In this document: piece by piece, positions 60,675 through 64,000 of the stretch
Position numbering within the stretch: the stretch's first letter is position 1
Layout of the letters: the number at the start of each line of letters is the position of its first letter
Origin: Proelusimicrobium sp045658545
Lineage (GTDB): Bacteria; Elusimicrobiota; Elusimicrobia; Elusimicrobiales; Elusimicrobiaceae
Direction: 5' to 3'
DNA length: 64,000 nucleotides
Assembly (NCBI GenBank): GCA_045658545.1
Contig: JAZOVE010000021.1
Location: 1 to 64,000 of the forward strand
The notes under the pieces: generated by a model
The model's input: the letters and a program-made list of their open reading frames with translations, nothing else
Databases searched by the model: none
Told to the model about the DNA's origin: nothing
Made by a program: the position numbers and the translations under genes

Positions 60675-61592
60675 ATGAATAAGAGTTTTTCAGATATTTT
60701 AGATATTTCTTTTTCCGCTTTGCGGAAATCGTTCCTGAGCATTTTGGGCCTTTATGTCGGAACAATACTTTTCGTTTTTCTTGGCGGGGTTGTATCGGCT
60801 TTATTTTTCGGTCGTAAGTTAGCAGGTTTATTGCCTATGTTACAAAGCGGGCATTTAAACTCAAATACAATTTCTGCTTTTATTCCCCAATTAATAATTA
60901 TAGCAGGGATTATTTTTATATTTATTTTAGCTTTTTACTTTATAGGTATTTGGCAGATTTTGATAGTTAGAAATAATATTTTAATGGGCAAAGGTTTTCT
61001 AAAACAATCTTTTTTTGAAACATTAAAAAAAGCACCTAAATTAATATTCTTTTGGATATTGGCAATGGTTGTTTTTTTGTTAGTTTTCGGTATATTAATA
61101 TTTTTACTCAAAAAGATATCTATAATTTTTATTATTCCGTCTATAATTTTTCTTGGTCCTATATCATTTGTTGTTTATTACGGTATTCTATGTAAGGAAG
61201 GCAAGTTATGGGATATAGTTGTAGATTCTTTTGATTTGGGTTACCATAATTGGGGAAGAGTTTTCGGTTATAGTTTATTATTCGGGGTATGTATATTTGT
61301 TTGTTTATTTGTTATAGGTATAATTTCATACTTTTTAATGAGAGCAAACATGGCTCTATATCAGATATTTAGGGCTATACTTCAGTTTATAATACAAATT
61401 TTTTCTATTTGTTTCTTTACAGCATTTTATTTAGATTTAGCGGGTATTGTGCGCAATGAAAAACAAACAATAAAAGTTATTCCTGAAATAGTTATAGAAG
61501 ATCAGGAAATTATTAACGGACCCGTAGCTGAGCAGAAAGTAGAACCTAATAATGAAGATAAGTCTGATCCTAAGATGGAACAATTAAAATAA
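60675..61592 (+). CDS. Hypothetical polytopic membrane protein
   Basis: A 305-residue membrane protein with about six hydrophobic segments (for example LSILGLYVGTILFVFLGG, IIIAGIIFIFILAFYFIGI, FFWILAMVVFLLVFGILIF, GYSLLFGVCIFVCLFVIGI) between charged linkers. It ends in a hydrophilic Glu/Asp/Lys-rich tail of about 45 residues. The arrangement recalls the GDPD-type or DUF7544/DUF975-like multi-spanning families, but I see no diagnostic motif. AAGGAG precedes the ATG. It stands alone between a dispersed repeat and the rplJ promoter. Confidence 0.75.
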   Translation: MNKSFSDILDISFSALRKSFLSILGLYVGTILFVFLGGVVSALFFGRKLAGLLPMLQSGHLNSNTISAFIPQLIIIAGIIFIFILAFYFIGIWQILIVRNNILMGKGFLKQSFFETLKKAPKLIFFWILAMVVFLLVFGILIFLLKKISIIFIIPSIIFLGPISFVVYYGILCKEGKLWDIVVDSFDLGYHNWGRVFGYSLLFGVCIFVCLFVIGIISYFLMRANMALYQIFRAILQFIIQIFSICFFTAFYLDLAGIVRNEKQTIKVIPEIVIEDQEIINGPVAEQKVEPNNEDKSDPKMEQLK

Positions 61593-61741
61593 ACTTTATT
61601 GATACCGTCAATTGCTGCAGAAGCGCCGGTATTAAACCTGTGGAACAAAATACCCCTGTTCAAAAGGAACAAATACAACTCACACAAACTAATTAAAATA
61701 TGCTATAATTATGTTAGTAGCCTGCGGATAATCTTTGCATG

Positions 61742-61770
61742 TTGCAAATGGCAGCTTAATTTGATATAAT
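61742..61770 (+). promoter_or_regulatory. Promoter of rplJ-rplL-rpoB
   Basis: TTGCAA (61742-61747), 17-base spacer, TATAAT (61765-61770): a near-perfect sigma-70-type promoter. Confidence 0.88.
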
Positions 61771-61776
61771 ATTTTA

Positions 61777-62005
61777 AAGATGTATTGGGACTTAAAGCAA
61801 TTTTTTGTAAGTTAATTATGCTTTAAGCGCCCGTTTTCCGCTTAAAAATGTAAAACCAAAAACGGTATTTTACGACGGAAATTTTAAACAGCAGTATTAA
61901 CTGTATGTTAAAGGGTTTTTGCCCGCGTTTTTTGCGTTTATATAAACTTTATGTAAACAAAAAAAGCAAAGGTGAAAGTAGTAAAAGTAGTAAATTGTTA
62001 AAAGT
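61777..62005 (+). promoter_or_regulatory. rplJ leader with mutually exclusive helices
   Basis: A 230-base leader without an open frame. CTTAAAGCA (61791-61799) can pair with TGCTTTAAG (61819-61827), while TTTAAGCG (61822-61829) can instead pair with CGCTTAAA (61839-61846); the two share bases. CCGTTTT (61831-61837) can pair with AAAACGG (61859-61865). This suits autogenous control by L10, as in E. coli and Bacillus, but the known L10 consensus was not matched. Confidence 0.55.
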
Positions 62006-62536
62006 ATGAACTTAACAAAAGAACAGAAAAAAGAAAGGTCCAGCAGTTTAGCAAGCGACATTAAAGAAGCCGCTGGCATTTTCTTTACCGCATATCAAGG
62101 TTGCAAGTTCACCGAACTTGCAGGCTTAAGAGGCAAACTTGCAGACGCTAAATGTAAATTTAGAGTTGAACGCAATTCTATCTTAGAACATGCCTTGAAA
62201 CAAGCCGGTATTGAAGGTGTTGACGCTTCCCTTTTAAAAGGGCCGACAGCTGTTGCTATCTTAAAAAAAGACGGCGATGTTGCCTTGTCCGCTAAAGGGT
62301 TAACTGAGTTTGCAAAAACCAATGCGGCCTTTAAAATCAGGGCTGGCTTTACCGACGGTACTTGGTATGATGAAGCGCAGATTAAAATTCTTGCTACCCT
62401 TGGTAGTAAAGAAGAAAATATCGGCAAACTCGCCAACGCTTTATACAGTGTTGTTGCAAGTTCTGCACAAGTGCTTCAAGCCCCGATTAGAGATTTTGCT
62501 TACGTACTGCAAGCTGTGGAAAACAGCAAAAAATAA
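62006..62536 (+). CDS. rplJ: 50S ribosomal protein L10
   Basis: Stalk-base protein that anchors L7/L12 dimers and contacts GTPase factors. The 176-residue product starts MNLTKEQKKERSSSLASDIK and has the L10 fold with AAGIFFTAYQGCKFTELAGLR, KGPTAVAIL, and the C-terminal helices that bind L12 dimers. Its size is close to that of E. coli L10 (165). It heads rplJ-rplL-rpoB behind a strong promoter and a structured leader. Confidence 0.95.
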   Translation: MNLTKEQKKERSSSLASDIKEAAGIFFTAYQGCKFTELAGLRGKLADAKCKFRVERNSILEHALKQAGIEGVDASLLKGPTAVAILKKDGDVALSAKGLTEFAKTNAAFKIRAGFTDGTWYDEAQIKILATLGSKEENIGKLANALYSVVASSAQVLQAPIRDFAYVLQAVENSKK

Positions 62537-62644
62537 GCAAAGTCAAACCCGCCTTAGAGCGGTAGTAGTCCGAAAGGATAAATGCACGGGTTTAAGCTCG
62601 GCTTAAACAGAAGGCAGCTACTCAAAAATAAAAGGAATAAAAAA
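62537..62644 (+). promoter_or_regulatory. Structured rplJ-rplL intergenic region
   Basis: AAACCCG pairs with CGGGTTT around a GTAGTAGTCC-GAAA-GGA arm, and AAGCTC-type strands follow. The stretch has no open frame and may tune rplL translation, as L7/L12 must be made in excess over L10. Confidence 0.45.
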
Positions 62645-63031
62645 ATGGCAAAATTAACAAAAGATGAAATTCTTAATGCTATTGCAGAAATGACAGTACT
62701 CGAGCTTTCTGAGCTCGTTAAAGCAGTTGAAGAAAAATTCGGCGTAAAGGCCCAAGCCGCCGCTGTAGCAGTTGCTGCAGCCCCTGCAGCCGGTGCCGCT
62801 GCCGCCGCAGAAGAAAAGGACGAATTTAACGTCGTTCTCAAATCAGTTGATGCTGCAAAGAAAATCGCAGTAATCAAAATCGTTCGCGAAATCACCGGTT
62901 TAGGTCTTAAAGAAGCTAAAGACTTAGTCGAAGGCGCACCTAAAGCAGTGAAAGAAGGCGTTGCAAAAGCTGAAGCAGAAGAAATGAAAAAGAAAATTAC
63001 TGAAGCTGGCGGCGTCGTAGAACTCAACTAA
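62645..63031 (+). CDS. rplL: 50S ribosomal protein L7/L12
   Basis: Multicopy acidic stalk protein binding translation factors. The ATG at 62645 gives MAKLTKDEILNAIAEM and 128 residues; an upstream in-frame start is rejected since it lacks family similarity and lies inside the structured leader. The N-terminal dimer domain is followed by an Ala-rich hinge (AAVAVAAAPAAGAAAAAEE) and the globular C-terminal domain with IKIVREITGLGLKEAKDLVE. AAAGGA precedes the start. Confidence 0.97.
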   Translation: MAKLTKDEILNAIAEMTVLELSELVKAVEEKFGVKAQAAAVAVAAAPAAGAAAAAEEKDEFNVVLKSVDAAKKIAVIKIVREITGLGLKEAKDLVEGAPKAVKEGVAKAEAEEMKKKITEAGGVVELN

Positions 63032-63040
63032 AAAATATCA

Positions 63041-63074
63041 AGACCTAAACCCTCTCGGGGGTTTAGGTCTTTGT
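63041..63074 (+). terminator. rplL-rpoB attenuator
   Basis: A 12-bp stem AGACCTAAACCC / GGGTTTAGGTCT with a 6-base loop and short TTT. The weak T-run suggests partial termination, as in the E. coli rplL-rpoB gap. A second hairpin GTGCATT / AATGCAC follows (63073-63094). Confidence 0.75.
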
Positions 63075-63118
63075 GCATTAAACAGGGAATGCACCGAAGT
63101 AGGTAGGGACCAAATAAA

Positions 63119-64000
63119 ATGGAACAATTAAATTTCGGCAAAATTAAAACCAAAGTTGCAATGACACATTTGCTTGCCATGCAACATCAATCATTTAACA
63201 ATTTTTTGCAAAGATACACAGACCCTAAAAAAAGGGAAACACGTGGCCTTCAAGGCGTATTTGAAGATATTTTCCCGATAGAAGCCCCCGACGGGAGCAT
63301 GAGATTAGATTTTGTAAAGTATATCGTCGGTGAAGAAAAGTATTCTTCCCCGATGGAAGCTATTAACAGGGACGGCACTTACAGCGTTCCTTTAAAAGCT
63401 ACTTTGCGTTTAAGTTTTTATAAAGTAAAAAAAGATAAAAGTTCAAGAGATTTCATTAAAGCTGAAGAAGAAGATATACTTCTTTGCGATTTACCAGTTA
63501 TGACAGAAGCCGGTTGTTTCGTCTATAACGGTGATGAACGCGTTGTTGTCAGCCAACTTCACAGATCCCCTGGTATTATCTTTGAAGAAGACGAAGAAAA
63601 ACAACAAAGTACACTCGGTAAAAAATTATATGTTGCACGCATTATTCCTTACAGAGGTGCGTGGATTGAATTCCAATTTGATATAGCCAACGTTTTGTGG
63701 GTGCGTATTGATAAAAAGAAAAAATTCTTAGCAACAACTTTCTTACGCGCTTGCGGTCTTGAAACAAATGCACAAATTTTACAAGCTTTCTACCCTACGG
63801 AAACTGTACAAGTAAAATTAAATGATATTGATAATGTCGTCGGCCGTTATGCAGCTGAAGATATCGTCAATGACCAAGGCGAAGTTCTTTGGAACTTAGA
63901 TGAAAAGGCCTCAACCCCGATTGATGATAAAACTTTCGGTATATTAATAGAAAATAAAATTAAAACAATTAAGGTTTTAAGCGGTAATCCTCGCCAAGAT
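63119..64000 (+). CDS. rpoB: DNA-directed RNA polymerase subunit beta, N-terminal part
   Basis: The first 294 codons are in the window and the gene runs off the right edge. The start MEQLNFGKIKTKVAM at 63119 follows a GTAGG-like weak ribosome site. Seen motifs belong to the beta lobe/protrusion: QSFNNFLQ, GLQGVFEDIFPIEAPDGSMRL, and the conserved DLPVMTEAGCFVYNGDERVVVSQLHRSPG. The rifampicin-binding cluster lies beyond the edge. It follows rplL and its attenuator, the standard arrangement. Confidence 0.97.
   Translation, partial: MEQLNFGKIKTKVAMTHLLAMQHQSFNNFLQRYTDPKKRETRGLQGVFEDIFPIEAPDGSMRLDFVKYIVGEEKYSSPMEAINRDGTYSVPLKATLRLSFYKVKKDKSSRDFIKAEEEDILLCDLPVMTEAGCFVYNGDERVVVSQLHRSPGIIFEEDEEKQQSTLGKKLYVARIIPYRGAWIEFQFDIANVLWVRIDKKKKFLATTFLRACGLETNAQILQAFYPTETVQVKLNDIDNVVGRYAAEDIVNDQGEVLWNLDEKASTPIDDKTFGILIENKIKTIKVLSGNPRQD

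Noticed and set aside
1..64000. CRISPR arrays, tRNA, rRNA, insertion sequences, phage genes
   Set aside because: No regularly spaced direct repeats, cloverleaf-like sequence, rRNA segments, transposase or phage structural genes were recognised; short tRNAs cannot be wholly excluded by eye.

Overview
The window is about 64 kb of low-GC DNA from a diderm, LPS-making, probably obligately anaerobic bacterium. Supporting genes are bamA, a Skp-like gene, lpxC/A/D/I, lptD and tolB/pal for the outer membrane, and superoxide reductase, rubrerythrin and rubredoxin for an oxygen-sensitive life. There are five type IV pilin-like genes, archaeal-type pyruvoyl arginine decarboxylase, and no rRNA, tRNA, IS element or CRISPR that I can see. 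The pilin expansion and overall gene content best fit an Elusimicrobiota-like gut bacterium. This is an inference from gene content, not from a marker-gene search.

Layout. 0-7.3 kb (minus strand): a partial pilin, then an outer-membrane operon bamA > skp-like > lpxD > lpxC > lpxA > lpxI. 7.4-12.6 kb (plus): POT peptide transporter, rsmE-mtaB, a TauE-like permease and a 37-residue membrane peptide, with one pilin on the minus strand. 12.6-19.2 kb: pal-cpoB-tolB, a pilin and mfd. 19.3-21.2 kb: an accessory patch with a broken mtaB fragment, a nucleotidyltransferase and licD. 21.2-36.2 kb: a long minus-strand run with short gaps or overlaps: tpiA, deoC, a 1001-residue DnaA-like AAA+ protein, an LPP20/FlgT-like lipoprotein, comM, dprA, topA, xerC/D, a ROK kinase, lptD and tdk. 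36.3-45.5 kb: folD and a lipoprotein, a pilin, the oxygen-defence genes, putrescine synthesis (pdaD-speB), an M3 peptidase and a small beta-barrel protein.

45.6-56.5 kb is the probable replication origin region: parB and parA with two parS-like palindromes, lepB, dnaA, three DnaA-box-like 9-mers, dnaN, a DciA (DUF721) gene, gyrB and gyrA. Genes left of it lie mainly on minus and genes right of it mainly on plus, as expected for divergent forks. 56.5-64 kb holds a NifU domain protein, PHP and GDPD enzymes, a pilin with an out-of-frame start, a GH13 amylase-like enzyme, a membrane protein, and rplJ-rplL-rpoB with an identifiable promoter, leader and attenuator.

The most unusual signal is an apparently undescribed structured RNA found four times (12.34, 21.1, 37.9 and 44.6 kb), each time as the 5' leader of an accessory gene. 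Each copy has a stem P1 enclosing small hairpins and an unpaired segment X, then hairpins, then a terminator-like hairpin P6 whose loop is complementary to X. X and the P6 loop differ in every copy yet stay complementary, which is strong covariation for a kissing pseudoknot. Other notable signals are a shared pilin promoter with T-tracts of different length, a pilin whose start codon is out of frame by one base at an A7 tract, several probably leaderless mRNAs, and a two-copy intergenic repeat.
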